Below are positions 8,534 to 16,532 of a stretch of 64,000 nt of DNA, in pieces. A program made the translations under genes and the position numbers. The stretch is taken from the NCBI RefSeq assembly GCF_014647635.1, contig NZ_BMPO01000004.1:186001-250000 (forward strand), given 5' to 3'. The notes under the pieces were generated by a model. It did not search any database. It saw nothing but the letters and a program-made list of their open reading frames with translations, and was not told the origin of the DNA. Position 1 is the stretch's first letter. Every line of letters starts with the position of its first letter. The DNA comes from Pseudomonas matsuisoli (lineage in GTDB: Bacteria > Pseudomonadota > Gammaproteobacteria > Pseudomonadales > Pseudomonadaceae).

Positions 8534-8637
8534 CCGGCCTTTGAGAATGAGTTTCAGGCGAGGAAGCGCCGCGCAGACAGTACATACACGTACGGCAAGC
8601 GGCGCTGACGCAGCATGACGCGCATTCTCATGGCCGG
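8534..8637. other. 104-bp highly structured element between pstB and phoU
   Basis: The outer stem pairs CCGGCC (8534-8539) plus TGAGAATG (8542-8549) with CATTCTCA (8623-8630) plus GGCCGG (8632-8637): 14 pairs broken only by a few unpaired T residues. Inside, AGCGCCGC (8565-8572) pairs with GCGGCGCT (8599-8606), and two GTAC tetramers (8580, 8590) can close an apical stem. The element begins only a few bases after the pstB stop at 8643 on the transcribed minus strand. It could stabilise the 3' end of upstream mRNA, partly terminate transcription, or encode a small RNA. No poly-U run follows it. It does not match the REP families in the window. Confidence 0.7.
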
Positions 8638-8642
8638 TGCGG

Positions 8643-9479
8643 TTAACCGTAGCGACCGGTGATGTAATCCTCGGTCTGCTTCTTCTCGGGATTGGTGAAC
8701 AACCGATCCGTATCCCCGTACTCGATCAGCTTACCCAGGTACATGAACGCAGTGTAATCAGACACGCGCGCGGCCTGCTGCATGTTGTGGGTCACGATGA
8801 CGATGGTGTACTTGCTCTTGAGTTCGAAGATCAGCTCTTCCACTTTGAGCGTAGAGATCGGATCGAGTGCCGAGCACGGCTCATCGAGCAGCAATACTTC
8901 TGGCTGGACCGCCACGGTACGCGCGATCACGAGACGCTGCTGCTGGCCACCGGAAAGGCCGAGCGCCGAATCGTGCAAACGGTCTTTCACTTCGTCCCAA
9001 AGCGCTGCGCTCTTGAGCGCCCATTCAACGGTTTCGTCGAGCACGCGCTTTTGGTTCACGCCCTGGATGCGCAGGCCGTAGACCACGTTCTCGTAGATGC
9101 TCTTGGGGAACGGGTTCGGCTTCTGGAACACCATGCCGACGCGGCGACGGAGTTCGGCAACTTCCACGTTCTTGTCATAGATGTTCTTGCCATCGAGCAA
9201 GATCTCGCCGTCGACCCGGCAACCGTCGACCAGATCGTTCATGCGGTTGAAGGTCCGCAGCAACGTCGACTTACCGCAACCGGACGGGCCGATGAACGCC
9301 GTTACGCGTTGCTTGGGGATCATCATCTTGACGTCGTACAGCGCCTGCTTGCTGCCGTAGAACAGGTTGAGGCCCGGAACGTCCAGGGCGACCTTTTCAC
9401 GGCTCAGATCCAATGCCTGGCGCTCGGTGCGGCCCAGGGCCGCCATATCGATGCCGTGGGAGGGGGTTTCGTGCTGCAT
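8643..9479 (-). CDS. pstB: PstB, phosphate ABC transporter ATPase
   Basis: A 278-residue cytoplasmic ATPase that powers high-affinity phosphate import by PstSCA. It has Walker [10 protein letters not shown] (64-72), the family-typical RTFNRMNDL just after it, Q-loop [14 protein letters not shown] signature LSGGQQQR (175-182), Walker [13 protein letters not shown] (196-207) and the switch His in VTHNMQQA. The first ~25 residues are an N-terminal extension relative to short PstB proteins, as is common in pseudomonads. A GGAG ribosome site sits before ATG 9479. It is transcribed after pstA (56-bp gap). Confidence 0.97.
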   Translation of the reverse strand: MQHETPSHGIDMAALGRTERQALDLSREKVALDVPGLNLFYGSKQALYDVKMMIPKQRVTAFIGPSGCGKSTLLRTFNRMNDLVDGCRVDGEILLDGKNIYDKNVEVAELRRRVGMVFQKPNPFPKSIYENVVYGLRIQGVNQKRVLDETVEWALKSAALWDEVKDRLHDSALGLSGGQQQRLVIARTVAVQPEVLLLDEPCSALDPISTLKVEELIFELKSKYTIVIVTHNMQQAARVSDYTAFMYLGKLIEYGDTDRLFTNPEKKQTEDYITGRYG

Positions 9480-9535
9480 GTCTCACTCCGATTCGCGAGG
9501 CCCGACAGGTATCGGGCCGATGCGTCTAGCAAACG

Positions 9536-11275
9536 TTAATGATCGAGCGCCTTGTATTTTTCGCGCAGGTGGTTACGGATGAACACCGCGCTCAGGTTGA
9601 GCAGCGCGATGACCAGCACCAGTAACAGCGCAGTCGCGTATACCAGCGGGCGGGCCGCTTCCACGTTCGGGCTCTGGAAGCCGACGTCGAAGATGTGGAA
9701 GCCCAAGTGCATGATCTTCTGGTCCAGGTGCAGATACGGGTAATTGCCGTTGAGTGGCAGTGTTGGTGCGAGTTTCACTACACCAACCAGCATCAGTGGT
9801 GCGACCTCGCCGGCGGCACGGGCAACGGCAAGAATCAGACCCGTCATCATCGCTGGGCTCGCCATCGGCAGCACCACGCGCCAAAGGGTTTCGGCCTTGG
9901 TCGCGCCCAGTGCCAGCGAGCCTTCACGCAGTGCACGCGGGATACGGGCCAGACCTTCCTCGGTCGCTACGATCACGACCGGCACCGCCAGAATGGCGAG
10001 GGTCAACGATGCCCACAACAGGCCAGGTGTACCGAACGTTGGCGCCGGGAATGCTTCTGGATAGAACAGACGGTCGATCGAGCCGCCCAGCACGTAGACG
10101 AAGAAGCCCAGACCGAACACACCGTAGACGATGGCCGGTACACCAGCGAGGTTGTTCACCGCGATCCGGATGATCCGCGTCATCGCGCCCTGTTTGGCGT
10201 ATTCACGCAGGTAGATCGCAGCCAGTACACCGAAAGGCGTAACGATGACGGCCATGATCAGCGTCATCATGATCGTGCCGAAGATGGCGGGGAAAATACC
10301 GCCTTCGGTATTGGCTTCACGCGGCTCGTCGCCCACGAACTCGCCGATCTTCTCGAAGTAGTGCCCCAGCTTCTCGGTCACGGACATCGCGTTCGGACGG
10401 AACGCGCGTACGACATGGCTCAGTTGCAAGCGCTCCTCGTGACCATCCACCGTACGAATGGTGGCGTAGTCGCGATTGACCTGCTGGTTGAGCTCGCCTA
10501 AGCGTGCCTCCAGGCCTTTGTAACGCTCGTTGAACTCCGCACGTTCTGCCTCGATGTCGGCTTGAGCGGCTGCATCCAGTTCATTGTCCAGTTCCAGACC
10601 GCGCGTTTTCAGGCGCAGCTGTTCCAGGCCGTAGTTGATCGCGCCGATGTCGACGCGCTGCAACCGGCGCAGCTCCTCATAGAGGTCGGTGACGCGTTCG
10701 ACGCGTTCGACCAACTCCGGCCACGCTTGGTCGCCCTGGGCAACCACGCGATCGCCTTCGCGTACATCGACGAGGTAGCCGTAGAAGTTACCCCACTCGC
10801 GGCGCTCCATGACCATCAGCTCAGGCGGTAGCGTCTGCTCGCCCATCCACTCGCCCACGACCCAGGAGAAGTCAGCCGGATAGAACTCGCGGTTGCCGAT
10901 CTTGAGCAGCTCGCGCGTCATGAACTCGCCACCGTCGACGTTCACCGGCAGGCCAGCCGAGGCGAGACGTGCACGGGGCACCTGCTCGGACTCAACCAGC
11001 TCCCCGGCGATCATGCGCGGCGCTTCGCCCGGCACGGTGTATTCCGAGACGACGACATTCGCCGGCCAGAAATGCGCCAGACCCTTCACGGCGATCAACG
11101 ACAGCAGGCCCACGGTCATGATGACTGCGATGGACACGCCAGCGCCGGTCATCCAGATCCATGGCAAACCGCTCTTGAACCAATTTTTGACGGAAAGTTG
11201 TTTCACACGCCCCACCTTCGTCGGATGCTCTTGCCGCGGCGTTTCGTCCGCGGCGTTGTTTTCGTTTCGAGTCAT
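9536..11275 (-). CDS. pstA: PstA, phosphate ABC transporter permease (long form)
   Basis: A 579-residue permease. After an N-terminal membrane helix (about 38-62) comes a long insertion (about 65-320) containing a coiled-coil, Glu/Arg-rich stretch that is probably periplasmic. The conserved PstA permease core follows, with five helices and the EAA loop EGSLALGATKAETLWRVVLP. Ordinary PstA proteins are about 290 residues; the doubled length and large soluble insert match the long variant known in Pseudomonas, not a fusion error. ATG 11275 follows the pstC stop by 3 bp, so translation is probably coupled. Confidence 0.95.
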   Translation of the reverse strand: MTRNENNAADETPRQEHPTKVGRVKQLSVKNWFKSGLPWIWMTGAGVSIAVIMTVGLLSLIAVKGLAHFWPANVVVSEYTVPGEAPRMIAGELVESEQVPRARLASAGLPVNVDGGEFMTRELLKIGNREFYPADFSWVVGEWMGEQTLPPELMVMERREWGNFYGYLVDVREGDRVVAQGDQAWPELVERVERVTDLYEELRRLQRVDIGAINYGLEQLRLKTRGLELDNELDAAAQADIEAERAEFNERYKGLEARLGELNQQVNRDYATIRTVDGHEERLQLSHVVRAFRPNAMSVTEKLGHYFEKIGEFVGDEPREANTEGGIFPAIFGTIMMTLIMAVIVTPFGVLAAIYLREYAKQGAMTRIIRIAVNNLAGVPAIVYGVFGLGFFVYVLGGSIDRLFYPEAFPAPTFGTPGLLWASLTLAILAVPVVIVATEEGLARIPRALREGSLALGATKAETLWRVVLPMASPAMMTGLILAVARAAGEVAPLMLVGVVKLAPTLPLNGNYPYLHLDQKIMHLGFHIFDVGFQSPNVEAARPLVYATALLLVLVIALLNLSAVFIRNHLREKYKALDH

Positions 11276-11278
11276 GGC

Positions 11279-13564
11279 TTACAACGACGCGTATTTCTTA
11301 CGCAGGCGAGTCCGGATGATCTCGGCCAGCGTGTTCATGATGAAGGTGAACGACAAGAGCACCAGCGCTGCCAGGAACAGGATTCGATAGTGCGTGCTGC
11401 CGACTTCGGATTCGGGCATTTCCACCGCGACGTTCGCCGCCAGCGTGCGCATGCCTTCGAAGATGTTCGCGTCCATGATCGGCGTGTTACCGGTCGCCAT
11501 CAGTACGATCATCGTTTCACCGACCGCGCGGCCCATGCCGATCATCAGCGCCGAGAAGATGCCAGGGCTTGCGGTCAGGATGACCACGCGGGTCAGTGTC
11601 TGCCAGGGCGTCGCGCCCAGCGCCAACGAACCGAAGGTCAAGCTCTTCGGCACGCTGAACACGGCGTCTTCAGCGATGGAGAAGATGTTCGGGATGACCG
11701 CGAAGCCCATGGCGATACCGACGACCAAGGCATTGCGCTGGTCGAAATCGATGCCCGCGTCGGTCAGGAAGGCGCGCATGTTGCCGCCGAAGAACCAGTT
11801 CTCCAAGTAGCCGCTCATGTAGAGGGAGCCGTAGCCGATCACCAGGATCACTGGAACCAGCAGCGCCGCTTCCCAGCCATCTGGCACAGCCAAACGCACC
11901 CGCTCCGGCAGACGGCTCCAGATGAAGGCGAACAGCAGCACGCCGATCGGCGTTAGCAACAGGAGGCTGAAGACGCCAGGCAGATGCCCTTCCAGATAAG
12001 GCGCGAGGAACAGACCCGCGAAGAAGCCGAGGATCACAGTGGGCAGCGCTTCCATCAACTCGATGACCGGCTTGACCTTGCGGCGCATGGCCGGCGCCAT
12101 GAAGTAGGCGGTGTAAATCGCGGCGCAGATGGCCAACGGTGCGGCCAGGATCATCGCGTAGAAAGCCGCCTTCAACGTACCGAAGGTCAACGGTGCGAGG
12201 CTCAGTTTGGGTTCGAAGTCGGTATTGGCCGAGGTCGACTGCCACACGTACTGCGGCTCACCGTAGTTCTCGTACCAGACCTTACCCCACAGCGAACTCA
12301 TGGATATCTCGGGGTGAGGGTTATCGATCGCAATGGTGCGCAATGCATTGTTGGACTCGACCAGCAACACGTCCGAACGTGGGGACAGCGCGCCCATGGT
12401 GGGACCGTTCATGACCTGCTCGGTCAACAAGGTGCGCTCGGCGGTGCTGTGGAAAATGCCCAGCAAACCGTTCTGGTTGAGCGCGATGAAACCCTTACGG
12501 CGCTGCTCCGGAATAATCTGGGTAATCGCGCTGTTGCCCAGCTGGAAACCGCGAATGTGCGTCAACTTTGCTGCGCCATCGGGATCACGAACCATGAACC
12601 ACTGGGAAATGTTGCCGGTGGACGAACCGATCATCAGCGAGATGCCGCCAAGCAGTGGATGTACGCTCGTCACCTCGGCCTTGCCGTCGAGCAAGGGGTA
12701 ACGGCCGTTCAGCTCACCACGGCGCAGATCGAACACGTCAGCGCTGGCACGGCCGTTCACGACATACAGCCACGTCTGCCGCGGATCGACCACGATCGCT
12801 TTGATGGTGTCGGAGATCTGCGGCAGCTTCAGCCGCTCCTCTTCGAGCGTCGTCTCGCCAGTAATGAGGTTCTGTTCGCTGGTCACACGGATCGCAGACA
12901 ACTCACGGTTGTTGGAACCTACGAGGGTCAGCTCGGAGCTACCGACGCTGACGGCGACATGCTCCAGCGGACGCCCTTGCGGATCGACCTCGATCGGCGC
13001 CTCACCGTAAGGGTAGGAAACTTGAGGCGTGATGGTTTTGACGTCATTCGGATAGGTAATCCGATAATCGACCTGGAACACCACCGCTTGGCCATTGGAC
13101 AAGCCAAGAACGGCCTGCCGGCTACCCGGCTCGCCTTCACCCGTCGATGCGATTTGGGCGCCTTCAGGGATTGGCAACTGGATGCGGTTCATGGCGTCGC
13201 CCGTCTTCACATCGAAGAACTGCAGCGCGCCTGCGTCATTCAAGCGCATACCAACGGTATTTTGCTCTTCGACGGACAGCATGAGGGGGCGGCCTTCTTC
13301 CTTGATCCAGGCAGGCTGAACGGGCTCCCCCGCTTCGATGGATGCGCCCTGGAACACTGGCATCACGACATGCGCCAGATAAAAGAAGATCAGCGTAATG
13401 GCACCCAGTACCGCCAAGCCCCCGATGGAAACGTACCAACGGGTCATCCGGTCCTTGAAAGCACGGATGCGGCGCTTGCGGCGCAAAGCGGGCGTATTGA
13501 AGTCGATTTGCTGGCTACCGCCAGCTGAAGAAGCGGTCATGGTGTCATTCGCCAAGTCATTCAT
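11279..13564 (-). CDS. pstC: PstC, phosphate ABC transporter permease (long form)
   Basis: About 761 residues. Helix 1 lies at about 40-65. A ~350-residue, beta-strand-rich periplasmic insert follows (about 75-430, with WD/PQQ-like repeating strands such as TWLYVVNGRASADVFDL). The PstC permease core is C-terminal, with the EAA loop FGSLALGATPWQTLTRVVIL. Short PstC proteins are about 320 residues, so the insert is the unusual part; its role is not established by the sequence. GTG 13570 is an alternative start, but ATG 13564 has AGGG about 8 bases upstream. A set of Pho boxes ends only 23 bases before the start codon. Confidence 0.95.
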   Translation of the reverse strand: MNDLANDTMTASSAGGSQQIDFNTPALRRKRRIRAFKDRMTRWYVSIGGLAVLGAITLIFFYLAHVVMPVFQGASIEAGEPVQPAWIKEEGRPLMLSVEEQNTVGMRLNDAGALQFFDVKTGDAMNRIQLPIPEGAQIASTGEGEPGSRQAVLGLSNGQAVVFQVDYRITYPNDVKTITPQVSYPYGEAPIEVDPQGRPLEHVAVSVGSSELTLVGSNNRELSAIRVTSEQNLITGETTLEEERLKLPQISDTIKAIVVDPRQTWLYVVNGRASADVFDLRRGELNGRYPLLDGKAEVTSVHPLLGGISLMIGSSTGNISQWFMVRDPDGAAKLTHIRGFQLGNSAITQIIPEQRRKGFIALNQNGLLGIFHSTAERTLLTEQVMNGPTMGALSPRSDVLLVESNNALRTIAIDNPHPEISMSSLWGKVWYENYGEPQYVWQSTSANTDFEPKLSLAPLTFGTLKAAFYAMILAAPLAICAAIYTAYFMAPAMRRKVKPVIELMEALPTVILGFFAGLFLAPYLEGHLPGVFSLLLLTPIGVLLFAFIWSRLPERVRLAVPDGWEAALLVPVILVIGYGSLYMSGYLENWFFGGNMRAFLTDAGIDFDQRNALVVGIAMGFAVIPNIFSIAEDAVFSVPKSLTFGSLALGATPWQTLTRVVILTASPGIFSALMIGMGRAVGETMIVLMATGNTPIMDANIFEGMRTLAANVAVEMPESEVGSTHYRILFLAALVLLSFTFIMNTLAEIIRTRLRKKYASL

Positions 13565-13586
13565 GCGCACACCCTAGCGGGCCTTC

Positions 13587-13615
13587 GTGACAGAAAAGTT
13601 ACAGCCATTTGACAT
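13587..13615 (-). promoter_or_regulatory. Three-unit Pho box upstream of pstC
   Basis: On the minus strand ATGTCAA-ATGG-CTGTAAC-TTTT-CTGTCAC gives three 7-bp units at an 11-bp period, the PhoB-binding layout. The box lies between pstS and pstC, so pstCAB-phoU can be induced by PhoB independently of the pstS promoter. The start codon is so close that any transcript from here has a very short or no leader. Confidence 0.85.
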
Positions 13616-13621
13616 ACTGAA

Positions 13622-13651
13622 GCCCACCACCGAATTTCGTCGATGGCGGGC
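13622..13651 (-). terminator. Hairpin between pstS and pstC (attenuator-like)
   Basis: GCCCACCA at 13622-13629 pairs with TGGCGGGC at 13644-13651 (one G-U pair). A TTTT run is present only on the plus-strand side, so in the direction of pst transcription this is not a canonical terminator. It may mark the 3' end of the abundant pstS message or reduce read-through into pstC, where a new Pho box starts. Confidence 0.35.
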
Positions 13652-13693
13652 TTTTGCAAGAGGTCGACCCGGGTGAGCCGACCAATGCAGGGC

Positions 13694-14665
13694 TTAGAGG
13701 CCCAGTTCTTTACGCGTCTTGTCGGCAACAGCCTTCGGCAGTGGGATGTAACCATCCTTCACTACGACTTCTTGGCCTTGCTTGGACAGAACGAGCTTCA
13801 GGAACTCGGCATCCAGCGGGGCCAGCGGCTTGTTAGGCGCCTTGTTCACGTAGACATAGAAGAAACGAGCCAGCGGGTACTTGCCGGACAGCGCGTTCTT
13901 CTCATCGGCTTCTTCAATCTCACCGCCGTCTTTCTTGGAAAGCGGAACAGCGCGAACGCTGGCGGTGCGGTAGCCGATGCCCGAGTAACCGATGGCGTTT
14001 ACCGTGCTGGAGATGGACTGCACGACCGAAGCCGAGCCTGGCTGCTCGTTCACGTTGGACTTGTAGTCACCTTTGCAGAGGGCTTCTTCTTTGAAGTAGC
14101 CGTAGGTGCCCGATACCGAGTTACGACCGAACAGCTGAATCGGACGCTGTGCCCACTCGCCGGTCAGACCGAGGTCACCCCAGGTCTTGGCTTCTTTCTC
14201 AGCGCCGCACAGGCGAGTGCTGGAGAAGATGGCGTCGACTTGCTGCAGCGACAGGCTCTTGATGGGGTTGTCCTTGTGGACGAAGACCGCCAGGGCGTCG
14301 ATCGCAACCGGAACAGCGGTCGGCTTGTAGCCGTACTTCTGCTCGAACGCCTGAATTTCGCTGTCCTTCATAGGACGGCTCATCGGGCCCATGTTGGAGG
14401 TGCCTTCAGTCAGAGCGGGCGGCGCAGTGGAAGAGCCGGCAGCCTGGATCTGAACGTTGACGCTGGGGTATTCCTTCTTGAAGTTTTCCGCCCAGAGCGT
14501 CATCAGGTTGGCCAGCGAGTCGGAACCGACGCTGGACAGGTTGCCCGAAACACCGGTGGTCTTCTCATAGGAAGGCAGCGCCGGGTCGACAGCGGCTACG
14601 GCAGAAGCCGCGCCTACACTGGCAGCGACAAGAGTAAATGCCGCCATCAAACGATTCATTTTCAT
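13694..14665 (-). CDS. pstS: PstS, periplasmic phosphate-binding protein
   Basis: A 323-residue periplasmic binding protein that delivers phosphate to PstCAB. The signal peptide covers about 1-25 (ending ASAVAA). The mature part has family motifs [10 protein letters not shown] near the N-terminus, [10 protein letters not shown], the loop [11 protein letters not shown] and [13 protein letters not shown]. This is the DING-related PstS type common in pseudomonads. ATG 14665 has TAGGAG about 8 bases upstream. It is first in the pst locus, under tandem Pho boxes, and diverges from the phosphatase-like gene at 15006. Confidence 0.96.
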   Translation of the reverse strand: MKMNRLMAAFTLVAASVGAASAVAAVDPALPSYEKTTGVSGNLSSVGSDSLANLMTLWAENFKKEYPSVNVQIQAAGSSTAPPALTEGTSNMGPMSRPMKDSEIQAFEQKYGYKPTAVPVAIDALAVFVHKDNPIKSLSLQQVDAIFSSTRLCGAEKEAKTWGDLGLTGEWAQRPIQLFGRNSVSGTYGYFKEEALCKGDYKSNVNEQPGSASVVQSISSTVNAIGYSGIGYRTASVRAVPLSKKDGGEIEEADEKNALSGKYPLARFFYVYVNKAPNKPLAPLDAEFLKLVLSKQGQEVVVKDGYIPLPKAVADKTRKELGL

Positions 14666-14726
14666 TCCTAGCTCCTAGCAAGGTTGGTCAGCGGAGGCCA
14701 GTATCGGTAGGCCGTGTGACTACTCT

Positions 14727-14755
14727 ATGAATGAAATGTGACAGTTGGATGAAAG
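14727..14755 (-). promoter_or_regulatory. Three-unit Pho box upstream of pstS
   Basis: On the minus strand CTTTCAT-CCAA-CTGTCAC-ATTT-CATTCAT gives three 7-bp units at an 11-bp period, 62 bases before the pstS start codon. This matches the known PhoB operator pattern (CTGTCAT-N4-CTGTCAT). The surrounding gap 14666-15005 holds no gene; besides this box it contains the short promoter of the divergent gene at 15006. Confidence 0.88.
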
Positions 14756-14992
14756 GCCACTAGGCCCTGGGAATCTTATAAAAAACAAACGGCCCACCCG
14801 GCCCCGTAGCCCTCACCCGTCATCTTGTTGTTATAGCAACGAGCCGAGAATGGTCAGTTTGGTCTGCCGAGCGGTGCCCCTTATAGGCGCGGGCTGGCTG
14901 CGTGGCAGCTCTATGCCTTAACTGCTGGAGTAGCGCTCCCAGACGGGCTGCATGCCCACACTCAACATTCGTCACCTACGGGACCACCCCGC

Positions 14993-14998
14993 TACAAT
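14993..14998 (+). promoter_or_regulatory. -10 element of a probable leaderless transcript (15006 gene)
   Basis: TACAAT at 14993-14998 is followed by GCCGCGC and then ATG at 15006, so a transcript starting 7-8 bases after the -10 would begin at the start codon. The same arrangement, TAGAATGCCGCG-ATG, is found at uvrD (28365-28379). The -35 region is weak. Confidence 0.5.
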
Positions 14999-15005
14999 GC
15001 CGCGC

Positions 15006-16283
15006 ATGAAAACGCCTATCCGCCCGTTCAGCCTCGATCACACCGAACTCCTCGACGCCCTCGCCGCGACCGAGAACCTGCTCATCATCCAGGACCTCGA
15101 TGGGGTCTGCATGGACCTGGTGCGCGATCCTCTGACCCGGACGCTGGACCGCCGCTATATCGATGCCGCCAACCGACTGGCGGGGCATTTCTATGTGCTC
15201 ACTAACGGCGAACACATCGGCAGCCGTGGCGTGAACGGTATTATCGAGCGTGCTTTCAGCGCGCCAGAGCATCCGCGGGACCAAGGCTTCTATCTGCCCG
15301 GCTTGGCCGCAGGCGGCGTACAGCTACAGGACAGCCACGGCCATGTGTCCCATCCCGGCGTCAGTGATGCGGAATTGGCCTTTCTCGAAGTGCTGCCAGT
15401 GCGATTCGCGGAACACCTACGCGCCGCACTGCGCGCCTGCGGGGCGACGTGCGATGAAGGTGAAATCGACACCCTCGTCGAGGCCTGTGTGCTCGACAAC
15501 CTTGTGTCCCCTACTCTGAACATCAACGCCTGCTATCAGCGCCTCGCCGATAGCCCTGAGCGTTACCGCGCCCTGCAACGCAATCTCGAAACCTACATGG
15601 CCGGACTGCTCGGCGAAGCGTCGGCGCGAGGATTGGGCGACGCCTTCTTCGTGCATTACGCACCGAATCTCGGGCGCGACGAACATGGCAATGAACGCCT
15701 TCGACCCGCGGGCGACAACGACGCCGGCACCACGGACTTCCAGTTCATGCTCAAAGGCGCGATCAAGGAAGTCGGTGTTCTCGTCATCCTCAACCACTAT
15801 TACTTTCAGCGCACAGGTCGCTATCCCTTCGGTGAGCACTTTAATGCCCGTCAGGCCCCTCACGAGCTGGACGCTTTGCTCGCACTTGCACGGGAGCGGC
15901 TGGACCCTGCACACATGCCCCGCATAGTCGGTGTCGGCGATACGGTCACGTCCCATGCAACCAATGTCGACGGCGAACTGTGCCAGCTTCGTGGCGGCAG
16001 CGATCGTGGTTTTCTGACGCTGGTCCAGCAACTGGGCGTAGCGTTCGATACGGAAAACGTCATTCTGTACATCGACAGCAGCGGCGGCGAAGTCAGGCGC
16101 CCTGGGATCGACGCGGCGCACCTGAGCAGCTATCACGCAGGCGAGGCAGTTGAACCCTGGGCTGCTTTGACTGGGATCAGCGATTCGGAAGACCCGCTGC
16201 GACTGGATGCGGTATTCACCGGTGGTCACCGGCAGTACGTCGACTTTTTCGCCGCGCTCGCCGCACGGCGTACACAGGTATAG
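15006..16283 (+). CDS. Glucosylglycerol-3-phosphate phosphatase-like (StpA/GgpP family)
   Basis: A 425-residue protein resembling the Salt_tol_Pase family, which dephosphorylates glucosylglycerol phosphate to the osmolyte glucosylglycerol. The N-terminal HAD-like motif reads IQDLDGVCMDLVRDPLTR (about 28-45) with candidate nucleophile Asp 30 and acid/base Asp 32. A later acidic motif, GVGDTVTSHATNVDGE, lies near 320-335. ATG 15006 is preferred over 14952 and 14997 because a -10 element overlaps the upstream starts and MKTPIRPFSL leads into the conserved domain. The partner synthase (GgpS) is not adjacent. The gene diverges from pstS and ends before a strong bidirectional terminator. Family assignment is by motif memory; the actual substrate could be another sugar phosphate. 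Confidence 0.78.
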   Translation: MKTPIRPFSLDHTELLDALAATENLLIIQDLDGVCMDLVRDPLTRTLDRRYIDAANRLAGHFYVLTNGEHIGSRGVNGIIERAFSAPEHPRDQGFYLPGLAAGGVQLQDSHGHVSHPGVSDAELAFLEVLPVRFAEHLRAALRACGATCDEGEIDTLVEACVLDNLVSPTLNINACYQRLADSPERYRALQRNLETYMAGLLGEASARGLGDAFFVHYAPNLGRDEHGNERLRPAGDNDAGTTDFQFMLKGAIKEVGVLVILNHYYFQRTGRYPFGEHFNARQAPHELDALLALARERLDPAHMPRIVGVGDTVTSHATNVDGELCQLRGGSDRGFLTLVQQLGVAFDTENVILYIDSSGGEVRRPGIDAAHLSSYHAGEAVEPWAALTGISDSEDPLRLDAVFTGGHRQYVDFFAALAARRTQV

Positions 16284-16443
16284 CGAAAGGCTTACACGAC
16301 GCCGGTCGAAACGTCCCTTGGGCCCACGACTGCCAATCGGTAACCTTCTCTTCGTCAACTGCAGCACAGGATGTGCTCAGACAGCTCAAGGACGAAGGAT
16401 CCTCGCCAGGATGGCAGCTCGACAGGACGTTGAGCAGGATCAG

Positions 16444-16471
16444 AAAAAAACCCGCCTCGGCGGGTTTTTTA
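16444..16471. terminator. Bidirectional rho-independent terminator
   Basis: A7-CCCGCC-TC-GGCGGG-T6 at 16444-16470 is a GC stem flanked by A and T runs, able to stop transcription from both sides. It separates the phosphatase-like gene (plus) from the MFS gene (minus). Confidence 0.92.
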
Positions 16472-16504
16472 TTGCCTGCGATTTTAGAGATCGCCAACTG
16501 CGTT

Positions 16505-16529
16505 TAGGAGCCAGCGTGCTGGCGATCGC
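16505..16529. repeat. Single REP (GCTCCTACA/CCAGC family)
   Basis: TAGGAGCCAGCGTGCTGGCG followed by ATCGC matches the REP at 46661-46756. It lies just past the 3' end of the MFS gene, whose stop is at 16533. Confidence 0.75.
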
Positions 16530-16532
16530 TTC

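Noticed and set aside
11984-13528. A 514-codon plus-strand frame opposite pstC
   Set aside because: pstC shows all conserved motifs on the minus strand; the antisense product is His/Arg/Gln-rich and matches no family.
9536-13564. PstA and PstC being about twice the usual length as evidence of gene fusion
   Set aside because: Long PstA/PstC variants are normal in pseudomonads; the extra residues are single periplasmic inserts, not extra catalytic domains.
13622-13651. Hairpin with TTTT as a plus-strand terminator
   Set aside because: No plus-strand gene ends here; kept only as a low-confidence pstS-pstC attenuator.
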